A DNA stretch of 64,000 nucleotides from Hyaloperonospora brassicae (lineage: Eukaryota; Oomycota; Peronosporomycetes; Peronosporales; Peronosporaceae). The notes under the pieces were generated by a model. It was not told where the DNA came from. It was given only the letters and a program-made list of their open reading frames with translations, and did no database searches. The first letter of the stretch is position 1; every line of letters starts with the position of its first letter. The stretch is taken from assembly GCA_947650285.1 (NCBI GenBank), contig CANTFL010001238.1, forward strand, positions 1 to 64,000. The letters are read 5' to 3'. Shown here piece by piece: positions 47,378-59,137 of this stretch. The translations under genes were made by a program, and so were the position numbers.

Positions 47378-48727
47378 TTGTATAATGACGGGTCAAGCGT
47401 AGGTGCTTATACACTCGATATGATTTCGTTTCCTAAGTTGACTTCGGGAAAAACTCAATTGCCAACGTTAAAACCAAAACGGTTCCTACGTGACCTGCAT
47501 AGCGGCAAGGTCAAGCAGATCTGCACACTCGTCACAAACGATGAGTACGTTACCGATATTCGATCGGCAACGGGATTTACTGGAACCGAGATGGTTCTCA
47601 GCAGTACATCGATGGACGAAAGCTTCATCGATGAGAAGACTCGGATTGAGAGATATGAATCTCAATCCTGGAAGTCTCTTCAGGCAAATCCTTTGTATAA
47701 GGATTTGATCGAATTCAAGGATGTTTGCCCTGAATCCGTGCCTTGCGAGTTGCCTAAGGACAAAGGCACTCGACACGAGATCGAGCTCAAACCGGGCTCG
47801 AAGTACTATGTCATGCAGCAGTGGCCACTGCCTCGTGAACAAGTATTAGCGACCGACAATTTCTTTGCCGATCGCTTTGCAGCGGGCCATGTGAGAGAAT
47901 CAACATCCCCTCACAGCTCTCCGACCTTCTGTGTGCGAAAAGCCACAGGAGGATGGCGGATAGTGCACGCATTCAACAAGTTGAACGCTGCAACGGTACC
48001 GGCTCAGAAGCCGATACCGAGGAAGGACGTAATCATAGATGGTATGTCAAAGAGTACCATCTTCTCGTCCATTGATCTGATGGATGGATTCTATCAGATC
48101 CTGATGCGTGAACGGGACGTCCCGTTCACGGCAGTGAGTACCCCCAGCGGTATTCTGTGGGAGTAGCTAGTGATGCCACAGGGGCTGACTAATGCCCCTG
48201 CAACATTCAACAGATGTGTTACAAATCTGTTGAGACCGGTGCGAGACTTCGCACCGAGTTACTTCGACGATGTGTTCGTCCATAGCCGGGCTATGGACGG
48301 AAAGACGGACGTTGAAGTTCACAGAACTCACGTTCGTCAGGTTCTTCAACTTATGCGCAAGCATAAGTTGTACGCCAACCTCAAGAAGTGTATATTCGCG
48401 GCTAGCGAAATACCACTTCTTGGGTGCATCGTGGGTAAACACGGCGTACGCCCTGATCCCGAAAAGATCAAGGCGATCACCGACTGGCCAGTGCCAGTCG
48501 ATGTCAAGGGACTAAGGAAGTTCCTTGGTCTTGCGGCGTACTTGCACAAGTACTCGCGCAACTACGCCGAGATGACTGTCCATCTTTTTTGCTTGCTCAA
48601 GAAAAATGTCAAGTGGTCATGGAACGCTGAGTGCCAGCGTTCCTTTGAAGGTATCAAGCAAAGCTTGATGCAATCGCCGATCTTGGCGATTGCAGATCAG
48701 GGCAGACCATTTCAATGTGGTCTGTGA
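47378..48727 (+). pseudogene. Reverse transcriptase of nested gypsy element, one stop
   Basis: Two open pieces in the same frame (47378-48166 and 48167-48727) separated only by a TAG at 48164-48166, in the place of a Trp codon (SGILWE-stop-LVMPQG). Before it: linker, then SSIDLMDGFYQIL with the first catalytic Asp. After it: LVMPQGLTNAPATFNR, YFDDVFVHS with the catalytic Asp pair at 48260-48271, and the connection region RPDPEKIKAI and LRKFLGLAAYLHKY. Length and motif order fit a Ty3/gypsy reverse transcriptase, which copies element RNA into DNA. The single stop makes it inactive unless suppressed; downstream RNase H is also broken. Confidence 0.9.
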
Positions 48728-49958
48728 CGACAGCGACTTTGCAATCGTCTGTGCATTGATGTAATATGGCATAGACGGCGCGGAGCGTTGTCTGATATCA
48801 ATCGCTTCAGCTTCAAGCAGCTGAGCGTAATTAACCATTGTATGACAAGGGACTCCTTGTCATAAAGTACGCACTGGCTAATTTTTGTGTCTATCTCATG
48901 ATAGATGAACAATTTATTGTCTATACGGACCATGCGTCACTACGCACGGCCGTCAACAGTACCCACCTCTTGCAACGACTGGCGAGATGGTTTTTTTCTT
49001 CGCGGAATACAACTTCTCCGTGGAGTATAAGCTAGGACGACTTAACGTCGTCGCTGATGCGCTATCACGTTGGCCCGATTTCGGGCCGACAACACGCGCA
49101 AACAGTGAGGCCTTGCCCACTATTGCGGCGCTGTCAGTCAGCGTGCCGTCGTCGCCTTTAATCGACGTCGTGCGGAAGGCGTACGCAGGAGATACGAATC
49201 TCCCCCGTTTGATGGGTCATCTTGCGAAGCCATCCCGGAAATTCTTGTAAGATTTGCCTGCTCTTTACCGTTCCTCTTATATCGGTATACGACTCTCGAT
49301 GGTCTGCTGTATAACACAGCAGTTGCTGACGACACTTCTCGTGTTGTCGTTTCCGATCATGATGATTACGTTTAAGCATCATGTTCGAAGGCCACGAAGC
49401 GCCATCAGGCGCGCCTCGTGGTCGGGAAAAGAATCACGTTACAGTAAGCCTCGACTTTTACTGGCCTCGCCAGTACCATTTTTTCCGCAGCTTCATTTTT
49501 TTTGCGAGGTCTGCCAACAGGTGAAGCCTAGTCCTTCATGCCTTGCACCATTACAATATATGCCGGTGCCGGTAGAATGTTGGCAGTACGTTTGCATGGA
49601 CTTTGTCTTCGGCTTATCCGAAGACACTCACAAGAATATTAGTGCTCGTGTGTTTGTAGATCATTTCAGCAAAATAATGCATCTTGCTGCGGTACTTGAG
49701 TCGATCACCGCACATGGCTGTGGGCGTGTCTTCATCGAAAAAGTGTTTCGACTTCACGGGTTACCCCGTGAACTCGTATCCGGCCGTGACCCTCGGTTCA
49801 CGGCGGAGTTTTGGCAATATGCTCCGCGCTTTGGAATCGCGGTTATAGATGTCCACCTCTCTGGCAATCCCAAAATAGATGGTCAGACAGAACGTGCAAA
49901 TCGTGTCATCGAAGAGATACTTCAAAGCTATGTCTACTCCTTCTTGATTTATGGTTAG
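48728..49958 (+). pseudogene. RNase H and integrase of nested gypsy element
   Basis: RNase H is interrupted by several stops and frame changes at 48.73-48.99 kb and ends with RLNVVADALSRWPDF (48987-49250). The integrase zinc-binding region is blurred (CEVCQQVKPS remains at about 49505-49535). The catalytic core reads MDFVFGLSEDT, FVDHFSKIMHLAAV, RLHGLPRELVSGRDPRF and DGQTERANRVIEE. In the second block Gly replaces the Asp of SDRDPRF, the usual catalytic position, so the enzyme would be inactive. The C-terminal region continues in shifted frames to about 50.7 kb (KCIGPFRLLHRKSNTYMIKL). Confidence 0.85.
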
Positions 49959-50689
49959 TTCTTGCCGATGGTCGCATTCGCCATCAACAACTCCGTGCAT
50001 GCTTCCACAACGCACACATGTTATACGTGAACTGACTACACCACCCACGTATTCCCTCCCTAATACAGTGTGACTTTGGGATAAGGGGGGGGGTGATTCG
50101 ATCGAGTATAAACCGTTTAGCTCTTTCTCATCAAGTATCATAGCACTTGTCGATACGTGTGATGCCGATGTCGATGGCGTCGACGACGACGCAATTGGAT
50201 AAGGCAGTATCAATGACGCTATTGCTACATCAGACATTGATGACGATGCTGGGATATTCAGGATCGTCATATATAAGACCAGCGAGGAAGAGGGCAATCT
50301 CGCTACAGAAGGTAAGATTCTCACAGCAGTGCGCACGAAGCGCACTGAAAGATAAACAGCAAGTCAGCAGAGAACTTCCTGCTGACCCGAGAGGCGTTAG
50401 TTCATTTCGTTCAAACCTCCATCGCGAATGTGGCGGACCGCCAGAATCGGAACTCAGACAAGAATGGAAGAGAAAATGTTTTTTCATTCAAGATTTACGA
50501 TCTAGTACTACTGGCTACGGTAATCTACCTAATCATGCAGTCACTAATATCGGCAGTAGTAAAAGACTGTCAAAATGCATCGGTCCCTTTCGTTTACTAC
50601 ACCGCAAAAGCAATACATACATGATTAAGTTGGCTGGTGAATGCGCACACATCCTACGTTTTATATTAGTCGTCTCCACCCGCACTATC

Positions 50690-52250
50690 GGTACGAGGCC
50701 TTTATCGAAAACAGGGACAGCCGGAACGTTCAAGAATCCCCTAAAAAGTCTTGTGATCACGGAAAAATTTCATATTGGTCCTCACCAATGTTCTCTTGCG
50801 ACGAGCTGCCTTTATCTCGTCGCGCAAATGAAGAGTATTGCGTTCATTATCAAAGTGCCCGAATTTGAATCCCGATCGGTATTCTCCCGATTTGTACGGA
50901 GACGTGGCACGATCTTCAGCAAGTCGTGCCGACGATTGTACTCGTGCTGCACGTCCTCCCTTGACTTGATGAGGAATTGTTCGTGTCGAAAAACGATCTT
51001 ATCCAGTCTCAGTTGCTGAGTCATACCTCGTCTTTTCCACCACCACCGGAGCCACTAGTGGATTCTCACGGTGATCGACGCTTTCACGTGGGGTGTATCT
51101 TGAGCCACCGCGTGAATAACGGGGAGCGGACAAGTTGTCTTGTCTGCTGGCGGGTGTATCCATCTTCTTATGACAGATGAAATCCTCGGTTCCAGAAAAT
51201 AGCTGATGTTCAGGGTCTTGTTCGTCAGTACAAAGAGAATCATCCGACAGGTCTTCGGTCTCATCGGTAATTACGCGCATTCGGCGCCTGTAGATGGATT
51301 GCAAGTTTGCAATTGCGTCCCGCATCTTGGATTAGAATGTGTGCCCTTTCCCAGGATGAATATTGGAAAAAGACTTCTCTTTTAGCGCGTTGCGATCTGT
51401 CTCCAAGACTCGCAAAATGGTCACCCTATGTGAGGCAATAAATGCTTGCCTCACGTAACAGTTAATGCAGCCGGTATCTTGCATCGATTGGTGTTAGTTT
51501 CTTGAACTTTATGCGTACTGTATCAAGTTTTTGCAGCCACGCTTCACGTCCAAAATTCTTGACATTTTGGACAAACGCGTTACATGCTGCCAAAATTGAG
51601 GTCTTGTCACGCTTTAAGTTTCCATTAAACCCTCGATGATTGAGAAAAGCATCGAGATAGAAATCTTCTTAAACACGAAAGTTTCTCGCGCTGGAGGACA
51701 AGCCATGAAACTCGGTCGCATTATATTATGTAATTCGATGGTGTTGGCTTGTCTTGTGAGACAAGCTATTGATGAGCTGTTTGGGCAAACGCCAAGATTG
51801 CAGCTCATCACGCTTTAATGTTGTACCTTCTCCGGTACCATGGGATTCAATGTGACGACGGCTCGTGCCTAAGTAGACGCGATCGTGCGAAGACGCACGA
51901 GTTGATTGTGGGGATGAGTAGTATTACCCATCCACTTATTTAACGTCACTGTCGATCCGAATGTGACGCAAGTTGCGAGTCCGTTCCATCAGCAGTTCCT
52001 TAGTCGAAGAGAGAAAAACCACAGGTTGTTGCAATGCCTCTGGAGTCAATTCCGAGTCAGACACATCTGACTCGTCCGAGTAGATGACTCCTAACTCATA
52101 ATCCTAGTGCGCGCGAGGTGTGATACCACGTGTGCCTGCAGCAGCAGGTGCTGCAGGCAGAAAACGAGCAGCAGACGACGAGTCGTCTGCCGCAGAGGCT
52201 GACGCAGCAAACGGCTGAGCCTATATTTAGTCGCTCCGCATCATGATTAA
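50690..52250 (-). pseudogene. Antisense ORF remnant in nested gypsy element
   Basis: The minus strand between the integrase end and 3' LTR matches the plus-strand antisense ORF of the left element. Matching blocks: ACLTRQANTIELHNIMRPSF (51614-51811), MRDAIANLQSIYRRRMRV, MDTPASRQ and SVDHRENP (50999-51325). The Ser/Ala-rich start is visible as DNA similarity near 52130-52200. Coding is broken by many frameshifts. The position relative to integrase and LTR is the same as in the left copy. Confidence 0.65.
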
Positions 52251-52374
52251 TATGCCAGGTAAAATTAGGTGTGAATGGATCTGACTAGACAAGTGCTCCC
52301 TGCCCTAATGGTGACTGACAGGTGGTCACTAAGTTTCGATAGTCACACGGCGCTTATCAGTTAGGCAGAGGTGA

Positions 52375-52814
52375 TGTAACGGGGTAGCCCATTACATGAA
52401 ATTGTAATTAGATAGAAAATGACAATAAACAATATTACGATGAATATTCTTTCAACAATATTACTAAGCATAGTGATATTGTAGAAATGAACGAAGGGTC
52501 TTCTCGTTGTTTATGTTGAGACGATGTCAGCCAACCAATCGCTGCTAGACGCGCGCAATGGGTGGTGAGGAGGCGCCATCATATGTTTAGTGAGATTAAT
52601 GTAATTAAGTCAGGACGAACAAGAGAAACAAGAGTTATAGAACTTAATTGCATTAAATGACAGTTTTACTTTCACCACGACTAGAGTCTTCGACTTAGTC
52701 GCTTACCTTCCTCTGTATTAGTATAATACACAGCAGGGCACTGACCATCACTGCTGTCAGTGAAAGTTAACTCCATACTGATAAACCAGTTTGTAGTTGT
52801 CTGTTCCCCATTTC
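52375..52814 (+). repeat. 3' LTR of the nested gypsy element
   Basis: 440 bp. Starts TGTAACGGGGTAGCCCATTA, preceded by the purine-rich GGCAGAGGTGA. Contains the core near 52549. The last 45 bp (ATAAACCAGTTTGTAG...) differ at about nine positions from the 5' LTR, while the middle is almost identical. Confidence 0.9.
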
Positions 52815-52980
52815 ATCCACCGTAAAGTTATGTCCCAACGGTCGAGACGTCACTAAGTCGCTCGACCTGTCGAGCCCCGTCTCAACTGTACTAACCGTCA
52901 AATTGTCACCACGTCGCCATTTAGGTGAAACCGTCACATGGTATAGCCCTTGCTTAGTAAAATATGACAAATGTCAAACA
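52815..52980 (-). repeat. 3' LTR of copia element, inner part
   Basis: Continues the split copia LTR: CCCAACGGTC, CCACGTCGCC, GT.CCGTCACATG.TATAG and CCCTTGCTTA...ATATGACAA match 58960-59137 in order. It ends TCAAACA next to the RNase H end of the copia pol. Confidence 0.8.
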
Positions 52981-54050
52981 AAAATAGTTTCTAACGCTCC
53001 TCCTTGGTGTCATCCTAAGCGGTCTTCAACATGACCCTTGCTCGCAGTTCAGTATCGATGGCGCTTGCAGTGACATTGTCAGTATGTTAGCAAATATGTA
53101 TTGCAACTTCACGAATTTTGGTACCACATTTCCTACTTGTGCATGATGGCATATGGGCTTTAAACGTACATCCACGTTCCTGGCGCTCAAGTTGCTTAAA
53201 GATAGCTTGATTGTCCATATCAGTCAACATGAATGCACGCACGCTCAACTTTAATTCTTATGACAGCTCCTTCGTGCCCAGCAGCTTGCGATCAGCTTCC
53301 GACGTCGAGATCTAATCAGCTTGCATCGTGCTCAGCTACTCTATCAATTGCTTCTTGCACATTTGCAGAATGACAGCTTCATCCATAGTTAGCACACATC
53401 CCGATACAGACTAACGGTCAGCCCTGTTCGCCGCAATAATTGTATCACTTCGGCACGCGACCTTTTATCATTTGATGTGGTCCAACAACATCTAGATGCA
53501 AATTTTAGTTCTTCGCCATCTTTTAGTATCGTACGATCCTCTTGGCGGTCTCCTTATCATAAGTCTTCAGCTTATGAGTCTATCTTGTTGGCCTTGTGCA
53601 CAGCAAAACGAATGTCGGGACGCGCGCATCTTACGATCTTCTGTAGAATCCACCATCGATAAAAAAACAACAAACTTTTAATTTCCTTTCGTGCTTCTCG
53701 AAGTAGTTAGTCCTGATCAGCCTCATATTTTGGGTAACATTACGTCTCAAATTGGAGTTTTCGACCTTTTTTTGCTGATAAAGCCGAAACTCCTTCAGCA
53801 ACAGTTCATCACCTATTAATCTATGACATACCCAGTGAACGGTTCAATTCATTGAGTTGCTCCGAAAAAATTATTTACAATTTCTAGGTCCTTGATATAC
53901 ACGAAACAATAGAGAGCTCATCGACAGCGCTATGCTTGGTCCCTGGTACCAACATGTCATCAACGTAGACTATAACTACAGTGCACGTATGTCCCTGATA
54001 CTTGTTCTGTGGTGGAGTGGTGATAGCTCTTTTAAGGAGTCAATACTAAC
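52981..54050 (-). pseudogene. Copia RNase H and end of reverse transcriptase
   Basis: Minus strand. The RT active-site block reads VVIVYVDDMLVPGTKH, with YVDD at 53956-53967. Downstream, sequence near 53050-53260 reads TDMDNQAIFKQLERQ and further decayed parts of the RNase H C-terminus. Stops and frame changes are frequent, and no ORF over 90 codons spans the domain. It would form the reverse-transcribing end of copia pol. The block is cut from the RT start by the repeat at 54051-55225. Confidence 0.7.
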
Positions 54051-55225
54051 TCTCCACTGGCGCCCAGACGACCGACTAACGGAGAGGGTACTCCGATTTC
54101 GTGCTGTATGCTTCGCTTTCCTTGTGTACGCGTCGGCGGGGCGGTTTGCACTCTTCCAGGTGGACTGGTGTCAATTGAAAACTTGATCGCGTTTACTACG
54201 AAGTCGAGACTTCATCTCGGTGTGGAAATATTCACACCGCAATCGGAGTTTACGTAATCTCGTGGAGGTCTTCACAAGATCACTTGTATACTTGTAAGGC
54301 GCTCGATATGAGTCACCATGATCCGTAACAGATCGCCTTGTCCAAATGTAGATCTTGATTCGGGAGCCTTCTGACCACTTGAGCCGTCTCGCGATCTTGA
54401 ACCCTCAATCAAAAAGGGTTTCCTGCTTCAGTCGCAGTTTGGTGGTTGTTTAAAGGTTCTTGATCCCTGTCCGAACAACCCAGGGATATCACTTGATAAA
54501 AGTGTGTAAACCTTTCCATGACGTCGGGTGGCCAATAATTCACCCGAAGAAGAAGTCTACACGTGTACTTTAAAGCAAATTGAACTCTGTTCAATGTTAA
54601 CCAAACAAACCCAGCAACCCTATCCCTATTCCCATGTCTAGGACATCTTTTGCCACATGTCACTCTCTCTAGGCGGAAGCGACCTTATACTTGCGTGGCA
54701 CACACCAGTTATACTTATCCGATCGCAGTCGCCTTTCTGATCGCCGATCGTGTGGTATAACCCACACTAGCTCGATCGCGATCACATACCTGATCGCCGA
54801 CTAAGATCTCGTTTGCCTCCTTGATCGCTATACCTTGCTGATCGTGGGTACATGGTGAGATTTACACTCCTCTAATTACGATCGCTTGTTGTGGAATACA
54901 CCAACCTGATCGCCGATCACGATCTCGATCTGTCCTTGATCGCGGTTTATTCTTGGTCGACTGATCTCCAACATATTTGTACTCTTGCCAACAACCTTGT
55001 CCTTATGCCTCTTACCCCTTCGCCCGTCGTACTTTATCCCGATATCTCAAGTCCCAACCTTTCTAATCTGATAATCGGTTTAGTCTTACCGTCCAGTGGA
55101 CGCGATTCGTCCAGTTGCGGGACCGGCGTTGTCAACCGTCTGCCAACACGGATGAAACAGGAGCGGGATATGTTCTGGTATAGGTATTTTACTAGTCGCT
55201 TCACCAAAGTATACTAGTACGTGTC
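54051..55225 (+). repeat. GATCG-rich dispersed repeat, copy 2
   Basis: Starts TCTCCACTGGCGCCCAGACG, matching 6359. It ends before 55230, where copia RT coding resumes. A block at 54715-54960 is full of GATCGC/GCGATC palindromes spaced roughly 20-50 bp, as in copy 1. It has no long ORF. TGGCGCCC near its start could be a primer-binding site, so it may be part of an LTR element rather than a complete one. The right boundary is approximate. Confidence 0.6.
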
Positions 55226-57500
55226 CGTCGTGTAATATTAAATTTTACTCTGACGCAGCTTAGATTATGGTAGTTATATTCATAGTCTTACGGCCTGACT
55301 CAGACCATGCAGAGGCTTTTTCAGCACTAGTAATAAATTATTTGACAATCTTATTTTCAGACGTTTGAGTTATTTTTCATCCAAGGCCACTTCCTTGGGC
55401 ACCTACTTGAACATATACCGGTACTCCTCCTATTCAGCCTTAAAGTACTAGTTTGGCACATCACCTAGGCGGGACGGTACGTTCCATCGTCTAAAGAGCA
55501 CCAGGATCAACTTCAACGTTCCAAAATCCATGGCTGCCGCAAAGAGGAGAGTATGATTAACTACGCACGCCTTTTCTTCATCCACGAAGAACCAAACGAG
55601 CCTTAAATCGCTCGTTATCCCCATATACTTTGGTCTTGGTCTTGTAAACGAGTTGTAAAGCGACACATGTGTACTCTTAAGTGGCACCAAAACCTTCAAA
55701 TGCCATTAAATATTAATGCATCCAATACTGTAGTCATTGCGGTTACCCACTGTTGTTGATGGTCACTCCTGACCGCCCCACCTTTATTTTTGGCGTCTTG
55801 CATCATGGATGCATTGGGGCGACAATTTGCTGTTTGGAGAATTCTTCAATTGCAAGCTTCTCATTTTAATGATTGCAGACCGGTCTTGTGCTGTACCTTT
55901 CTCTCGTCCAGCCGGATCTTTGACCATTGTGCTGCTTCTGGTACATTTGTTGACACGAAATTGTCCTGTAATACCCGGTTGACTTTGGCGAAGTGACTCC
56001 TTCTGTCGGTCAACTTCATCTAGGCCAGACTTAAGGTGTCCGTTTTGCTTTTACAAAAACGTTTTGATGTGTCGAAATGTTGTATTATCACGACCACCTT
56101 CTCCTTGGGGATATCTACCTCGCACCCCTTTTTCGATCACTCTTGCCATTTATTATGGCTCTTCTGACTCGTTCTCCGAGTTACTTGTTCCTTGCATCAA
56201 CGTGGATGGTGCATGTAGATCTGAAAACTTTGATGTCGTTTAACTTTGAAACATTCGTAGTAAAAAAAAGTCTTCGGACATACACCACCAGGTTTCGACT
56301 TTGTTCTGCTTTGATTAAGAATCTATGTTGCGTACTCGGTAGATCCGACATAGAAATACCATGGCGGGTTTGAGGCGATAACCATGCTTCGTACCGTGTT
56401 CATCATGGTTGGGTTCATCATTGGAGCCTTGTCATTACTGTATTGGTAACCTGGCTTCACTCACTTGACGTAAAACACATGCTGCCTTGCAAAACACATC
56501 CAACGTCATGTACTATCCACCTTAGTCCGTGCGTTCAACGTAATTCTTGCAATTATTGCACCTTCGAAATCTATGAGGAGTTGCTTAAACTTAATTGCTG
56601 CTATATCCTTGGACTTGGCCCAAAAGCACACGGAAGTAGTTATAACGATGGTTGATAATATTAACCCAAATTAGTAGTCGATCTTGTGGGGTCATTAAAC
56701 GTTTCAAATCGGTCAAAGCAAACCACTTATGACATCGATGGGTGAATTTATACCCGTGTCACTCTTCGACTGCCTTCAATTAGCTTGTATTACCTACGCA
56801 CACGTTAGGCAACTCATTCGTGTTGTGTTTGTTAGCTTGATGGCTGAAGCGGGGTCTTTGACCATCTTGATGATCGTATTTAAATGAAGATGACCTAGCC
56901 GGCGTTATCGGCGTATCATGGTACCACTTTATACAACCAAATCGGACTCGTATCCATGAGAAGTGAGTACAGCCATCGTCGCCTTCCGTGATGTTCCAGC
57001 GTCCATGGAAATGGGTCCCATCAATTTAGTAATCAACACATTGTTGTTGCGACTAACTTTTTAAGATGCTACACCCGTGAGTACAGAGGTCAATACGCGC
57101 CTCCCTCCTCTAAATTTTAAACCCAATTTTTATCCTCTAGCTCACCATAGAAGATAATTTATCGCTCGAGGATGGCAGCGTACTGAACATCGAGGAGCTG
57201 TACAGGTTTTACGACTCCAAGCACTACAACTTCAATATCTGCGCATCCTTGTTCAGTCACGGGCAGCACACCTTCAATGTGGCCGTAGTCAAACATACAT
57301 TGTGGTATTTGTAAATGTCGACCAGCAGACATAGTTGGTTTGCCAAGTAATGCTGGATCCACGTTTGAGAATCCAACTATTGTCTTGAATGACTATACCC
57401 CTGTCAATTGCTAAGGTGAAGTGTGCCGTTTAGCTCGTTTTTGTCCCGCGGACACATCGACCTGATGTGTCCGCCTTCCCTGTCTTTTTAGCATGTGTGC
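55226..57500 (-). pseudogene. Copia protease, integrase and start of reverse transcriptase
   Basis: Minus strand, from right to left. GHIRSMCPRDKNEL (near 57450) is the end of a gag zinc knuckle. A decayed protease WIL-block lies near 57370. EVVVLGVVKPVQLLDVQYAA (57159-57362) is the pre-integrase segment. Integrase-like sequence follows near 56600-56350: RCNNCKNYVERTD, then an SEAR block and LKPAMVFLCRIYRVRNI, where the SNGKAER block is blurred. VFRSTCTIHVDARNK near 56200 is the C-terminal part. RT starts at 55448-55699 with LLFAAAMDFGTLKLILVL and GDVPNAY. No ORF is intact. Assignment is by motif order and oomycete copia pattern. Confidence 0.65.
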
Positions 57501-58670
57501 TTGTCATTTTCACCGATGTTCGTCTACCAGTTTGTTGCAGCCTTGTCTTTTGACTCGTTCGTTGGCTAGACAGTGTTCACCACATCTCTGCTTAGGCTCT
57601 TTGCATGGGTGTTGATCTCTGTCAACTGCGCAAGTTTTTTATTTTCTTTATCCTGTCGAAAGGGTTCGATGCGGTGCATATTTAACTGGACATCATGGTA
57701 ATACGACTGTATAAGTGGGCATAGTGTACAATGTTATCGAGCACCAAGTTGTTCGCCCTCCGCATGCAATACGCACGGCTATAAGATACAATAAATTGGT
57801 CCGTAGATTCTTTGTCCCGCCTTTTGCGCCGAAAATAATTTCATGCTCTGAAAAGGTAAGATCTTATTATTTAATTTTTCTAAAGCATTCTTCGCATCGC
57901 ATATTTCAGAGTTTAAATTTAAAACCAATAGATCTTCACCTGCCAACGAGAGTACGTATACCCTTTTCCGGAAAAGCGTTGTCCCAAGACAGCAATCTCT
58001 ATTCTCTCTGACCATAAAAATCCACGGGCGCGCTATAAGAACCGACGTGACGAACAGGTTTATTTATTCAATTAAAATATCACTCCCAAGTCCATGGTAG
58101 AGTTGTTTACAATTTGAAAGGTTGCAATGCAAGCTTTTGATGATGCACGTCCGACATCTTCACAATTATCGGTCCATAACGAACGTTATTCAAGTTTGTC
58201 ATGCCCAGACCGAAATTCTAAGCCGCATTCGCCTCCTGTCTGTGGTGCACAGGTTCATTTCGAGGCACCATGTTGAAATCCGCAACACCATGTTCCCCAT
58301 GGTGCGCATCATAGTTTTCTTATTCATGACGCCTTGCCCCAAAGATGTTGCTGGCGACACCTTTGGGGACTCCTTTGAAGGAGGAGTATGTTCTATGGCC
58401 GGAAGGGTCACCTCTCTGCCACTTTTACAGCCAAGCAGACAATTGACTCCGAGTACATCTATTGGTTCCTGCCGGCTTGCCCTATCTGGGAGGACTGCAA
58501 CAGATTCATTACTAGGCAATAATCTACGAGCATAGCCATCATCCTGTCCATTTCCTACACGGGCGCTGCCGACTTCTCTTCGAAGCGATCATAGACGGCC
58601 TTGTTAGGACCGCCGGTTCTTTACGGCTGTTCAGCTTGGGTAGCTGCACCATCCCCACGCTATACCGTTT
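57501..58670 (-). pseudogene. Decayed copia gag region
   Basis: Between the zinc knuckle and the 5' LTR. A 106-codon minus-strand ORF (58199-58519) that includes ESVAVLPDRASRQEPIDVLG may be a gag fragment. Other frames are closed. No capsid motif could be read. The call rests on location. Confidence 0.4.
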
Positions 58671-58684
58671 AGCTCATAACCTGT
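58671..58684 (-). promoter_or_regulatory. Copia primer-binding site, half-tRNA type
   Basis: On the minus strand, five bases after the 5' LTR end, the sequence reads CAGGTTATGAGCT. GGTTATGAGC is complementary to the anticodon loop of a Met tRNA (GCTCATAACC), the site used by copia-like elements primed by a cleaved tRNA, instead of the 3' CCA end. Confidence 0.5.
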
Positions 58685-58689
58685 TGTAT

Positions 58690-59137
58690 TGTTCGCCTTA
58701 ACGTATGCACTCGTGCACACTTAGATAGAAGTAGAATCTAGATATATATATTTTAAACCATATCGATCGACCAAACTACAAAATATACTTGCACTGCAAC
58801 TTGAACATATACCGATGACATTCTTCTTCCTGATTATCTAATACGGCATCACGTATCTCAACCGTGTCGTCTGTCATAAACGTTAAGATACCACCACGTC
58901 GCATTACCCACCAAGCCTTGTAACTTCCCCTCCCAACGGTCACGATCTCACCACGTCGCTCCACGTGTCGAGGTCCATCTCTTTCTACCCCATTTGTTAA
59001 GCTGTTACCTCGTCGCTGCACCTGTCAAGCCCCATCTCTTCCTGTCTCAACGGTCAAATTTCCACCACGTTGCCTATAATGTGAATCCGTCACATGTTAT
59101 AGCCCTTGCTTACTGGAATATGACAACCTGTTAAACA
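58690..59137 (-). repeat. 5' LTR of copia element
   Basis: 448 bp with ends TGTT...AACA. Aligned by eye to the split LTR at 44651-44813 and 52815-52980, with many differences, so the copia insertion is older than the gypsy one nested in it. Confidence 0.75.

Larger units (their letters stand above)
44814..52814 (+). mobile_element. Full-length Ty3/gypsy element nested in copia LTR
   Basis: An 8.0-kb plus-strand element: 5' LTR, primer site, gag, protease, reverse transcriptase, RNase H, integrase, an antisense region and 3' LTR. All parts are in the usual gypsy order. Every coding region carries stops or frameshifts, although the LTRs are almost identical along most of their length. Same family as the element at 25-30 kb, as shown by the gag start MNMLDD and the shared antisense ORF. 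Confidence 0.9.
44651..59137 (-). mobile_element. Ty1/copia element with two nested insertions
   Basis: A minus-strand LTR retrotransposon. The 5' LTR is 58690-59137 and the 3' LTR is at the left, split into 44651-44813 and 52815-52980 by a gypsy element. Order on the minus strand: primer site, decayed gag, zinc knuckle (GHIRSMC near 57450), protease and pre-integrase region, integrase, reverse transcriptase and RNase H. This integrase-before-RT order defines Ty1/copia. Stops and frameshifts occur throughout. A GATCG-rich repeat (54051 to about 55225) splits the RT. The LTR ends are TGTT...AACA. No target duplication is visible at the outer ends. Confidence 0.8.
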
